A DNA stretch of 64,000 nt from NCBI GenBank assembly GCA_963806495.1, contig CAWDYA010000001.1, positions 186,001-250,000 on the forward strand, given 5' to 3'. Below are positions 55,658-64,000 of the stretch, one piece after another. The notes under the pieces are model-generated. The model made no database searches. It had not been told where the DNA came from and was given only the letters and a program-made list of their open reading frames with translations. Positions within the stretch are counted from its first letter, which is position 1. The number at the start of each line of letters is the position of its first letter. Both the position numbers and the translations under genes were made by a program. The DNA comes from CAWDYA01 sp963806495. GTDB taxonomy: Bacteria > Acidobacteriota > Polarisedimenticolia > JACPZX01 > DASXTC01.

Positions 55658-57217
55658 TTATTGTTCCTGGACCTGCAGGTAGTCGGCGAGCGTGCCCTTG
55701 GCGCGCTCGAGCGCCGTGATCGACTTGCGATAGTCGACCAGCGCGCGGTTACGCTGACCGAGTGCGGTGGTCAGGTCGCTCTGATAGGTGAGCACCTGGA
55801 ACGAGGTCGACATGCCGTTCTCGAATTTCTTCTGCTCCGCCTCGACCTTCTTACGCTGCAACTCGACGTTCTTCTCGGCCGCGTCAATCCTCTTCTTGTT
55901 GGTCACGATGGCGCGCGCCGCGGTCCTGATGTCCACCTCGGCGTTCAGCTCGGCGCTCTGGTAACGGATCGTGGACTGCTCCTTGTTGAGACGCGATGAG
56001 ACGTACCTCGATTCGGCCGCGTGGTTGCCGATCGGAATCCCGAGGAACAGACCCGCGCTCCACGACGGGAAGTCGAAGTTACGCATCTGGGTGAACGCTT
56101 CATCGAACGTCTGGTCGAGGTAGATAGGGTTGTTGGGATCCGAGATGTCGAAACCCTCGGCTCCCTGACCCGCCACGGTGTAGGTGCCGCGGAAGTTCAG
56201 ATCCCACTTCGTCTGCTTGCGGTCGTAGGCAAGCTGTGCATCCGTGTTCATCGTGTCGAGGCGCGCCTGCTCCAGGTCGGGCCTGTGGGTCTTGGCCGTC
56301 TCCATCGCGCGCGGCACGTCCGTATCGTGGTCGACGTAGTCGGGAGCGTCGGTGGGATCGATGGGCCTGTCCCAGCTCCCCGCGTCCTTCGGCTGGTTCA
56401 TGACACGACGCAGGTTGTCCTCCGCGTCGCTCACGGCGTTCTCGGCGACAATCACTCCCTGCTCGCGGTTGGCCACCTCGGCCTCCGCCTGCGTGATCTC
56501 GATCGGCGGAAGCGTGCCCACCTGCACCTTGATCCGGTTGAGCTTGAGCAGCTCCTCGGCGAGGCGCAGCGACTCGCGGTTCACCTCGAGATCCCTGCGG
56601 GCGAACACCAGCTCCCAGTAGGCGTCCTCGGTCGCCTTGAGCGTGTCGAGCATCTGCTGGCGGAACTGGCTCTCGCTGATCGCCAGGTTGTTGCGGGCGA
56701 TGACGATCTGCGTCTCGTTCACGCCCTTGCCCCAGTACCGCAACAGCGACTGGTTGTAGACGAACCGCAGCGACGACGTGTAGGTGGTCGGGAAGGTGGC
56801 GCGCGGGTCGTTGGATGAGTAGTTCTGCATGTTGAGCGTCGCCGAATAGTCGGCGCCGTAGCGCAGGCGGTCGGCGAAGGTGGCGTTGTACGTCTGCAGG
56901 TTGTAGTCGGTGACGAAGAACCGGTTCTGCGTCGGCTGCGAGACGTCGTCATACTGCGCGCTGAACGCGAGGTTGGGATCGAAGCTCGCCTGCTGGAAGA
57001 TGACATCCTGCTGGCGGATCTCCGGCGTCTTGCTGGCGAGCCTGATGTCGAGGTTGTTCTCGAGGCTCATCTTCACCGCATCGGCCAGCGACATCTCGAC
57101 CGCGGGTGGGCCCTCGTCCGCCTGACCGGCCCCCTCCTGCGCCACGGCCACGTTCGGTATGCCCCAGACCAGAAGGCCCGCGGCCAACACCAGCGCGCAC
57201 TTGCTCACCCTCATCAT
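55658..57217 (-). CDS. TolC-family outer-membrane efflux protein
   Basis: 519 residues from ATG 57217 (57214 also fits; GCGAGG upstream). Signal peptide: CALVLAAGLLVWGIPNVAVAQ. Two outer-membrane efflux domains with long alpha hairpins: MSLADAVKMSLENNLDIRLA, LLKLNRIKVQVGTLPPIEIT, AEAEVANREQGVIVAE, and QRKKVEAEQKKFENGMSTSF followed by VLTYQSDLTTALG. First gene of the efflux operon. Substrates of the pump cannot be inferred. Confidence 0.94.
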   Translation of the reverse strand: MMRVSKCALVLAAGLLVWGIPNVAVAQEGAGQADEGPPAVEMSLADAVKMSLENNLDIRLASKTPEIRQQDVIFQQASFDPNLAFSAQYDDVSQPTQNRFFVTDYNLQTYNATFADRLRYGADYSATLNMQNYSSNDPRATFPTTYTSSLRFVYNQSLLRYWGKGVNETQIVIARNNLAISESQFRQQMLDTLKATEDAYWELVFARRDLEVNRESLRLAEELLKLNRIKVQVGTLPPIEITQAEAEVANREQGVIVAENAVSDAEDNLRRVMNQPKDAGSWDRPIDPTDAPDYVDHDTDVPRAMETAKTHRPDLEQARLDTMNTDAQLAYDRKQTKWDLNFRGTYTVAGQGAEGFDISDPNNPIYLDQTFDEAFTQMRNFDFPSWSAGLFLGIPIGNHAAESRYVSSRLNKEQSTIRYQSAELNAEVDIRTAARAIVTNKKRIDAAEKNVELQRKKVEAEQKKFENGMSTSFQVLTYQSDLTTALGQRNRALVDYRKSITALERAKGTLADYLQVQEQ

Positions 57218-57411
57218 CACACCTCGCTCCGCTTGAGTGTCACCCGGAAACTGCCTGCCCGCTCGCCCGCCTCCGCACGCGCGGGCGGATACCGAAAGGG
57301 ATACGCGCATAAATACGCATCGATAGAGACAAGAGTTTCCACCGAGGCGCGCGGAATAGCAGATGCTCTCAGACTCGGCGGTTCGAGTCAAGCGGCGGCC
57401 GGGCCTCGGCG

Positions 57412-57429
57412 AGCCGGACGAATCCGGCT
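57412..57429 (-). terminator. Small hairpin after oppF
   Basis: AGCCGG / CCGGCT with a six-base loop, starting 5 bp past the stop codon of the 57435-58433 gene. No T-run. The remaining bases to 57217 are the control region of the tolC operon. Confidence 0.35.
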
Positions 57430-57434
57430 AAACC

Positions 57435-58433
57435 TCAGTCGGCCGGGAGGTTGGCCTTGCCCGGCACGAGATGGCACGAGGCCAGGTGGCCCCCGCCGAT
57501 GTCCACGAGCGGCGGCTCCACGCTCCGGCACCTGTCGATCACCACGGGGCATCGTGTGTGGAACCGGCATCCGGGCGGCGGATCGGCCGGGCTGGGCACG
57601 TCACCCGGCACCACCAGGCGGCTGCGCCGGCTCTCCGGGTCGATCGAGGGGATGGCCGCGAGCAGAGCCTGCGTGTAGGGATGACGCGGCTGCGCGAAAA
57701 GCTCCGCTGTCGGGGCGTATTCGACGATCTGGCCCAGATACATCACCGCCGTGCGGTCGGTGACGTGCTCGACCACGCGCAGGTCGTGGGCGATGAACAG
57801 GTAGGCGATGCCGAACTTCTCCTGAAGCTCCACCAGCAGGTTCAGAATCTGCGCCTGGATCGAGACATCCAGCGCGGAGATCGGCTCGTCGGCGACGATC
57901 AGCCGTGGCCTGAGGGCCAGCGCGCGCGCGATGCCGATCCTCTGGCGCTGGCCTCCCGAGAACTCGTGGGGATATTTCTTCATGGCCGAGGCGTCGAGCC
58001 CCACCGTCTCGAGCAGCCCGGCCACGGCCCGGCGCCGCTCCTCGCCCCGCGCGAGCCGGTGGATCGCGAACGGCTCGCCCACGATCGTTCCGACGGTCAT
58101 ACGCGGGTTGAGCGACGAGTACGGGTCCTGGAAGATGATCTGCATGTGCCGGCGCATCGCCCGCATCCGGCGCGCGTCGAGCCCGAGGATGTCGGTCCCC
58201 TCGAACGTCACCCGGCCCGCGGTCGGCTCGACGAGCCGCAGCACGCAGCGTCCCAGCGTGGTCTTGCCCGATCCCGACTCGCCCACCAGCCCCAGCGTGG
58301 TGCCCGCCTCGACCGTCAGGTCGACGCCGTCGACGGCACGTACATGACCCGTCACCCGCCCGAAGACCCCGCGGCGGATCGGGAAGTGCTTCTTCAGACC
58401 CCGGACGTCGAGCAGGTGACCGTTGTCGCTCAT
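57435..58433 (-). CDS. oppF: Oligopeptide/dipeptide ABC transporter ATP-binding protein, OppF type
   Basis: 332 residues from ATG 58433. Walker A GESGSGKTT, Q-loop IIFQDPYSSLNPRM (the OppF/DppF form), signature FSGGQRQRIGIARAL, Walker B LIVADEPISALD, H-loop IAHDLRVV. The C-terminal oligo_HPY region ends with PPPGCRFHTRCPVVIDRC, the Cys set typical of peptide importers. It partners with the OppD-type protein 13 bp upstream. No permease or binding-protein gene lies next to the pair. Confidence 0.92.
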   Translation of the reverse strand: MSDNGHLLDVRGLKKHFPIRRGVFGRVTGHVRAVDGVDLTVEAGTTLGLVGESGSGKTTLGRCVLRLVEPTAGRVTFEGTDILGLDARRMRAMRRHMQIIFQDPYSSLNPRMTVGTIVGEPFAIHRLARGEERRRAVAGLLETVGLDASAMKKYPHEFSGGQRQRIGIARALALRPRLIVADEPISALDVSIQAQILNLLVELQEKFGIAYLFIAHDLRVVEHVTDRTAVMYLGQIVEYAPTAELFAQPRHPYTQALLAAIPSIDPESRRSRLVVPGDVPSPADPPPGCRFHTRCPVVIDRCRSVEPPLVDIGGGHLASCHLVPGKANLPAD

Positions 58434-58446
58434 CGGACCTTCCGTC

Positions 58447-59529
58447 CTATCGACCGCGCATCGGGTCCCACCCGCTGCCGTTGACGGCGGGCGGTGCCTC
58501 GGGTGCGGGCTCGTACTTGTAGCAGGCCACGCGCCGCCTCCCTGACGCCGCCCCCGCCGGTTGAGACGAAGGATCGGGCGGCAGCAGGGCGGGCACGGCG
58601 TCGTGGCATTCGGGCATCACGTCGGGGCACCGCGGGTTGAACGAGCAGCCCTCTGGCAGACGCGCCAGGTCCGGCACCGAGCCCTCGATCGCGGGCAGCC
58701 GGCCTCGGCCCGGCGCGGCCGATCGCCCCGGGATCGAGCGCAGCAGCCCGGCGGTGTAGGGATGAAGCGGCGCGCGGAACAAATCGCGCGTGCTCGCTTC
58801 CTCCACGATCTTGCCTGCGTACATCACACTCACCCGGTCGGCCATCTGCGCCACCACGCCGAGATCGTGCGTGATGAGAAGGACCGTCAGCCGGTACTTG
58901 TCGCGCAGGCGGGCGAGCAGGTCGAGGATCTGCGCCTGGATGGTGACGTCGAGCGCCGTGGTCGGCTCGTCGGCGATCAGCAGGCCGGGGCGGCAGATGA
59001 GAGCGATGGCGATCATCACGCGCTGGCGCTGCCCGCCGGAGAGCTGGTGCGGGTAGTCGTGGACGCGGCGCGCGGCGTCCGGCAGCGCCACCTCCTCGAG
59101 CATGCCGACCGCCTCTTTCGTCGCCTCGCGCCGGCTCATCCCCCGGTGGATCATCAGGGATTCCGCCACCTGGTAGCCGATGGTGAACACCGGGTTGAGC
59201 GCGCTGGCCGGCTCCTGGAAGACGAAGCCGATCTCCGAGCCGCGCAGCGCGCGCATCCCGGGTTCCGGCAGGGCCAGCAGGTCGCGCCCCTTGAAGACGA
59301 CCTCGCCGCCCACGATCCGCCCCGGGCGGGGCACCAGCCGCATCAGCGAAAGCGCCGTCATGGTCTTGCCGCAGCCCGACTCGCCCACCAGCCCGAGCAC
59401 CTCGCCGGAGGCGATCCGGAACGACACGTCGTCGACCGCCTTCACGACGCCTTCGCCGGTGAAGAGGTAGGTGCGCAGCCCCCGCACGTCGAGGAGATAT
59501 TCGTAGTCCTGCGAGGAATCAGCGGCCAT
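58447..59529 (-). CDS. oppD: Oligopeptide/dipeptide ABC transporter ATP-binding protein, OppD type
   Basis: 360 residues from ATG 59529. Walker A GESGCGKTM, Q-loop FVFQEPASALNP, signature LSGGQRQRVMIAIAL, Walker B LLIADEPTTALD, H-loop ITHDLGVV. C-terminal EGCSFNPRCPDVMPEC and YKYEP follow the OppD/DppD pattern. No Shine-Dalgarno; a TAGAGT box ends 9 nt before the ATG, so the operon probably starts here with a leaderless mRNA. This would make the OppD/OppF pair a separate transcription unit. Confidence 0.92.
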   Translation of the reverse strand: MAADSSQDYEYLLDVRGLRTYLFTGEGVVKAVDDVSFRIASGEVLGLVGESGCGKTMTALSLMRLVPRPGRIVGGEVVFKGRDLLALPEPGMRALRGSEIGFVFQEPASALNPVFTIGYQVAESLMIHRGMSRREATKEAVGMLEEVALPDAARRVHDYPHQLSGGQRQRVMIAIALICRPGLLIADEPTTALDVTIQAQILDLLARLRDKYRLTVLLITHDLGVVAQMADRVSVMYAGKIVEEASTRDLFRAPLHPYTAGLLRSIPGRSAAPGRGRLPAIEGSVPDLARLPEGCSFNPRCPDVMPECHDAVPALLPPDPSSQPAGAASGRRRVACYKYEPAPEAPPAVNGSGWDPMRGR

Positions 59530-59538
59530 CACGCGGCA

Positions 59539-59544
59539 ACTCTA
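59539..59544 (-). promoter_or_regulatory. TANNNT -10 box for a leaderless oppDF transcript
   Basis: Minus-strand TAGAGT ends 9 nt before ATG 59529 (GTG at 59532 would be 6 nt). No Shine-Dalgarno between. Confidence 0.45.
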
Positions 59545-59569
59545 CCACCACGGGGGCTCATGCCGACGC

Positions 59570-61165
59570 TCAAACCCGCGTCTCGTGATGGGTCGAGAAG
59601 ACGCTCCGCAGGGTGCCGGCGATCTCCCCCACCGTGGCCCGCGCCTCCGCCGCGTCGAGGATCCGCGGCACGAGGTTGTCCTTCCCGCGGGCCGCCTGCC
59701 GAAGCGCGTCCAGCGTCTGAGTCACGCGTGTCGCCTCGCGCGACCCCCGCAGCCGCTCCAGCCGCGCCACCTGGTCGCGCTCGAGTGCCGGGTCGAGACG
59801 ATGGATCGGCACCGTGGGGCGCGCCTCGGTGGCGTAGCGGTTCACGCCGACCACGCCGCGGCGGTTCTCCTCCACCTCGACCTGATACCGGTACGCCGCC
59901 TCCTGGATCTGACGCTGCACCCATCCCTCCTCGATCGCCTTGACCGCGCCTCCCATGGCATCGATCGCCTCGATCGTCTCGCGCGCCCTCGTCTCGATCC
60001 GCGTGGTGAGCGATTCGATGAAGTACGAGCCGGCCACCGGGTCGATCGTGCCGGGCACGCCCGACTCTTCGGCGAGTATCTGTTGCGTGCGCAGCGCGAT
60101 CGTGGCCGCCCCCTCGGTGGGAAGAGACAGCGCCTCGTCCATCGAGTTGGTGTGCAGCGACTGCGTGCCGCCCAGAACCGCGGCGAGCGCCTGGATGGCG
60201 ACGCGCACGACGTTGTTCTCGGGCTGCTGCGCCGTCAGCGTCGAGCCGGCCGTCTGCGTGTGGAACCGCAGCATCAGCGCGCGCGGCTCCGTCAGACCGA
60301 ACCGCCCGGCCAGAAGCCTCGCCCAGAGCCGCCGCGCGGCGCGGTACTTCGCGACCTCTTCGAGCAGGTTGTTGTGCGCGTTGAAGAAGAACGAGATCCG
60401 CGGGGCGAGGTCGGACAGCGGAATGCCCGCCTTCTTCGCCGCCTCCAGGTACGCCAGACCGTTGGCCAGCGTGAACGCCACCTCCTGCACCGCGGTGCAG
60501 CCCGCCTCGCGCATGTGGTATCCGGACACCGAGATCGGGTTCCAGCGCGGGAGGTGCGCGGCGCAGTAGGCCAGCGTGTCGGTGACCAGCCGCATCGAGG
60601 GGCCCGGCGGGTAGATATAGGTCCCGCGCGCGGCGTACTCCTTGAGAATGTCGTTCTGGATCGTGCCGGAGAGCTTCTCCATCGGGACGCCCTGCCTGCG
60701 GGCCACCGCGATGTACAGGCACAGCAGTGTCGAGGCCGTGGCGTTGATCGTCATCGAGGTGGAGACCTTGGCCAGCGGGATCCCCTCGAGCAGCCGCTCC
60801 ATGTCCTCGATCGAGTCGATCGCCACGCCCGACCGGCCCACCTCGCCGGCCGCCATCGTGTCGTCGCTGTCGTATCCCATCTGCGTGGGCAGATCGAACG
60901 CCACCGACAGCCCGGTCTGTCCCTGCGAGAGCAGGTACCGGAAACGGCGGTTGGTCGACTCGGCCGAGCCGAAGCCCGCGTACTGCCGCATCGTCCAGAA
61001 ACGGCCGCGGTACATGGTGGGCTGGATCCCGCGCGTGAACGGAGGCTCGCCCGGATAGCCGATGTCCCGGTCATAGTCCAGATCGGTGAGGGTCTCCGGG
61101 CCGTACAGCGGATCGGGATCCAGCGCGGGGTCGGTGGAGAGCGGCCGATCGGGTTTGTCAGACAT
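59570..61165 (-). CDS. Methylmalonyl-CoA mutase large-subunit-type protein (catalytic barrel only)
   Basis: 531 residues from ATG 61165. The substrate barrel is complete: QPTMYRGRFWTMRQYAGFG, FDLPTQMGYDSDD, VSTSMTINATASTLLCLY, SGTIQNDILKEYAARGTYIY, and RFHTQTAGSTLTAQQPENNV. The C-terminal cobalamin-binding domain (DxHxxG) is absent, so B12 must come from a separate small subunit, as in two-gene mutases. It interconverts methylmalonyl-CoA and succinyl-CoA (propionate, branched amino acid breakdown); an isobutyryl- or ethylmalonyl-type mutase is possible. No epimerase, B12 subunit or MeaB is adjacent. Divergent from mtnA with only 26 bp between. Confidence 0.92.
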   Translation of the reverse strand: MSDKPDRPLSTDPALDPDPLYGPETLTDLDYDRDIGYPGEPPFTRGIQPTMYRGRFWTMRQYAGFGSAESTNRRFRYLLSQGQTGLSVAFDLPTQMGYDSDDTMAAGEVGRSGVAIDSIEDMERLLEGIPLAKVSTSMTINATASTLLCLYIAVARRQGVPMEKLSGTIQNDILKEYAARGTYIYPPGPSMRLVTDTLAYCAAHLPRWNPISVSGYHMREAGCTAVQEVAFTLANGLAYLEAAKKAGIPLSDLAPRISFFFNAHNNLLEEVAKYRAARRLWARLLAGRFGLTEPRALMLRFHTQTAGSTLTAQQPENNVVRVAIQALAAVLGGTQSLHTNSMDEALSLPTEGAATIALRTQQILAEESGVPGTIDPVAGSYFIESLTTRIETRARETIEAIDAMGGAVKAIEEGWVQRQIQEAAYRYQVEVEENRRGVVGVNRYATEARPTVPIHRLDPALERDQVARLERLRGSREATRVTQTLDALRQAARGKDNLVPRILDAAEARATVGEIAGTLRSVFSTHHETRV

Positions 61166-61174
61166 GGCCGGCTC

Positions 61175-61182
61175 ATTATATC
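61175..61182. promoter_or_regulatory. Overlapping divergent -10 boxes for mutase and mtnA
   Basis: ATTATATC read on the minus strand gives TATAAT (61180-61175), ending 9 nt before ATG 61165. On the plus strand it gives TATATC (61177-61182), ending 9 nt before ATG 61192. The 26-bp gap leaves no space for leaders or Shine-Dalgarno sites on either side. Confidence 0.5.
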
Positions 61183-61191
61183 ATCCGCGCC

Positions 61192-62256
<1,065 letters not shown>

Positions 62257-62342
62257 GGGTATTTCAGGGGCCGCCGGGCCGATACCGGTGGTAGAATGAA
62301 CCTCTGAATCGGATCCCCTCCCGGAAAGGCCGGGTACAGGTC

Positions 62343-62764
62343 ATGGGCGTATCGGGTGTCCGGAACCCGCGTTGGAGCCGTGCTGCTCTCGCCGTTGCCG
62401 CGCTTCTGGTCTCCTGCGGGATCGTCGCTGCTCCAGCCCGCTCGTCTGGGCCGCGCCGGGCGAGGTGACCGACCTGGGGGTCCTCGGCTCGACGATCAGC
62501 TGGCTCGCCCCCACGGACTACGGCGCCACCAGCATCCGGTACGACACCTTGCGAACCGGTGATCCCGCAGACTTCCTGGTCACGGCCATCCGTGTCGAGT
62601 CGGACGTCCCCTTCCGCCTGGTAGAGGATGACGAGGAGCCCGCCCCCGGCGGTGCGTTCTTCTACGTCATCCGGGCACGCAACGACTGCCCATCACCCTT
62701 CGGCTTCGGCACCATCGGCTCCGCCACCGACGGCACGCCGCGGGCGGCGCGGACCTGCCCGTGA
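62343..62764 (+). CDS. Small secreted protein made almost only of the FN3-like tail module (frameshifted)
   Basis: ATG 62343 opens a signal peptide (RAALAVAALLVSCGIVAA) that then runs into a stop; the downstream module starts in another frame at SPLVWAAPGEVTDLGVLG. A shift between about 62430 and 62450 joins them into about 140 residues. This event is -1 or +2, unlike the +1 events elsewhere. The module (YDTLRT, PADF, FFYVIRA, NDCP, terminal RTCP) matches the last 105 residues of the 4906-6630 protein. A lipoprotein Cys in LLVSC is possible. TAGAAT at 62292-62297 is a plausible -10. Function unknown. Confidence 0.6.
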
Positions 62765-62788
62765 GCCCGGCCGCGGCGCCCGGGATGC

Positions 62789-62794
62789 TATCCT
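62789..62794 (+). promoter_or_regulatory. TANNNT -10 box for a leaderless tsaD transcript
   Basis: TATCCT ends 7 nt before ATG 62802; CCGGGCC between has no Shine-Dalgarno. Same sequence and spacing as at 15248-15253. Confidence 0.45.
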
Positions 62795-62801
62795 CCGGGC
62801 C

Positions 62802-63954
62802 ATGCCATCGGTTCTGAAGTCCGACCTGGTCCTGGGGATCGAGACCTCGTGTGACGAGACGGCCGCGGCGGTGCTGCGCGGCCCGCGCGAGGTGCTCTCC
62901 AACATCGTCGCCTCGCAGGTGCCCGTGCACCGGCGCTACGGCGGCGTCGTGCCCGAGCTGGCCTCCCGCCGGCACATCCTGGCGATCGACTCCGTGGTGC
63001 GCGAGGCGCTCGAGGTCTCCGGTGCGAAGCTGTCCGACCTGGGCGGCATCGCGGTCACGTACGGCCCCGGCCTCGTGGGGTCGCTGCTGGTGGGTATCTC
63101 CGTGGCCAAAGCGCTCTCTCGTGTGCTCGAATCTGCCGCTCGCCGCCGTGAACCACCACGAAGGGCACATCCGGTCGCTGTTCATCGAGCATGACGACGT
63201 GCCGCTGCCGGCGGTCATCCTGATGGTTTCGGGAGGCGACACGTCGCTGTATCTGATGCCCGAGGAGGGGGTCTACCGGCCGCTGGCGCATACGCGCGAC
63301 GACGCCGCCGGCGAGGCGTACGACAAGGTGGCCAAGCTGCTGGGACTCGGGTATCCGGGCGGGCCGATCATCGACAAGCTGGCCCGCCGGGGCGATGCGA
63401 AGGCCGTGCGCTTCTCCCGCCCGCGCATGTCAGACCGGACGCTCGACTTTTCATTCTCGGGAATGAAGACCGCGGTGCTGCGGTACGTGCAGGCGAACGG
63501 CATCGGGCCGGCCGGTGGCGCCGGAGCCTCCAAGAAGCCCCGCGTGGCGGAGACCGCCGGCGCCACAGGCGTCGCCCCTACCGGCGGAGAAGGTTCAGGG
63601 TCCCGGCCGCCGGATGGAGATGTGCCTGAAAACGTCCTCGACCTTCTCGCGTCGTTCCAGGAGACGGTCGTCAGGTATCTCGTCGATCACACGGTGAAGG
63701 CCGCCCGCCTGCACGACGCCTGCTCGATCGGCATGAGCGGCGGCGTCGCCTGCAACAGCCGCCTGCGCGAGGCGATGCGTGCCGCCGGCGAGAGGCTCCA
63801 CCTTCCCGTCTACTTTCCCAGCCCGATCCTCACGACCGACAACGCCGCGATGATCGCCTCGGCCGGCTATCATCATCTCGTCGCGGGGCGCACAGCGGGA
63901 TTGACGCTCAATGCCGACCCCTCGGCACGCCTGAGGATGGATCCGCACCCCTGA
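62802..63954 (+). CDS. tsaD: tRNA N6-adenosine threonylcarbamoyltransferase (one-base frameshift)
   Basis: 383 residues after correction. Starts LVLGIETSCDETAAAV, with VVPELASRRHI, TYGPGLVGSLLVG and the metal-binding NHHEGHI (His118, His122). The frame breaks after VAKALSRVL: one extra A in CTCGAATCTG near 63129-63131 gives LDLPLAAVNHHEGHI when removed. Later motifs are intact: MVSGGDTSLYL, KLLGLGYPGGP, FSFSGMKTAVL, GMSGGVACNSRLR. Residues about 232-272 are a Gly/Ala/Pro-rich insert not usual for TsaD. It makes t6A37 on tRNAs with TsaB and is essential in most bacteria, so the shift is almost certainly an error. The last 46 bp of the window hold nothing I recognise. Confidence 0.92.
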
Positions 63955-64000
63955 CACGGATGCCCTCCTGAAGGCAACAACCGTGCCAGACCCCGGAGAC

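Noticed and set aside
57371..57395. tRNA T-loop-like GGTTCGAGTC downstream of oppF
   Set aside because: The flanks cannot form a T-arm, acceptor stem or anticodon arm. It is explained by a small GACTC/GAGTC hairpin.

Overview
The window is 64 kb of very GC-rich bacterial chromosome (roughly 70% G+C by eye) with no phage, insertion sequence, CRISPR array, rRNA or tRNA that I can support. The protein repertoire points to a Gram-negative-type bacterium with an outer membrane: an Oar-type TonB-dependent receptor, DUF5117 and DUF5916 secreted proteins, a TolC efflux system and many secreted peptidases. I infer Acidobacteriota (Thermoanaerobaculia-like) or a close relative. That placement rests on gene content, not on a marker-gene tree.

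Layout. 1-12.7 kb: secreted hydrolases and envelope proteins (M16 peptidase, metzincin-type DUF5117 protease, a secreted protein with an FN3-like tail, aldo/keto reductase, M49-like lipoprotein, chlorite-dismutase-like protein, CBM9/DUF5916 barrel). 12.7-20.6 kb: penicillin-acylase-type hydrolase, divergent from a three-gene envelope operon (RND transporter, PhnD-like binding protein, TPR lipoprotein), then a cysteine-synthase-like enzyme. 20.8-28.2 kb: FN3 protein, TonB receptor, a broken TPR gene and an M48 peptidase. 28.2-33.4 kb: a large DUF2339 membrane protein and a compact ECF sigma / anti-sigma-like / Spy-CnrX-like module with a divergent Spy-like gene. 33.4-37.1 kb: two antiporter-like membrane proteins and YihY in one operon, then a PtsN-like EIIA. 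37.1-47.9 kb: a Complex I operon nuoA-C-D-E-F-G-H-J-K-L-N without nuoB, nuoI or nuoM. 48-51.3 kb: a small lipoprotein, a structured intergenic region and a class A PBP (PBP1b type). 51.4-57.2 kb: a tolC-yip1-hlyD-ATPase-permease efflux operon. 57.4-64 kb: an OppD/OppF ATPase pair, methylmalonyl-CoA mutase large subunit, mtnA, a small FN3-like secreted protein and tsaD.

Three cross-cutting observations matter for any reader. (1) At least eight genes, including tsaD and nuoF, are split by frameshifts. All but one of about twelve events are +1 and most look like a duplicated single base, so most broken genes here are probably sequence errors, not pseudogenes. (2) Seven first-in-operon genes have a TANNNT-like box (TATATC in one) 7 or 9 nt before the start codon and no Shine-Dalgarno, which predicts leaderless transcripts. 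(3) The ECF sigma operon and its divergent Spy-like neighbour carry matching promoters, TGTAACC-N16-GCATCTC, facing away from each other. This is the best candidate for a self-contained stress regulon in the window.
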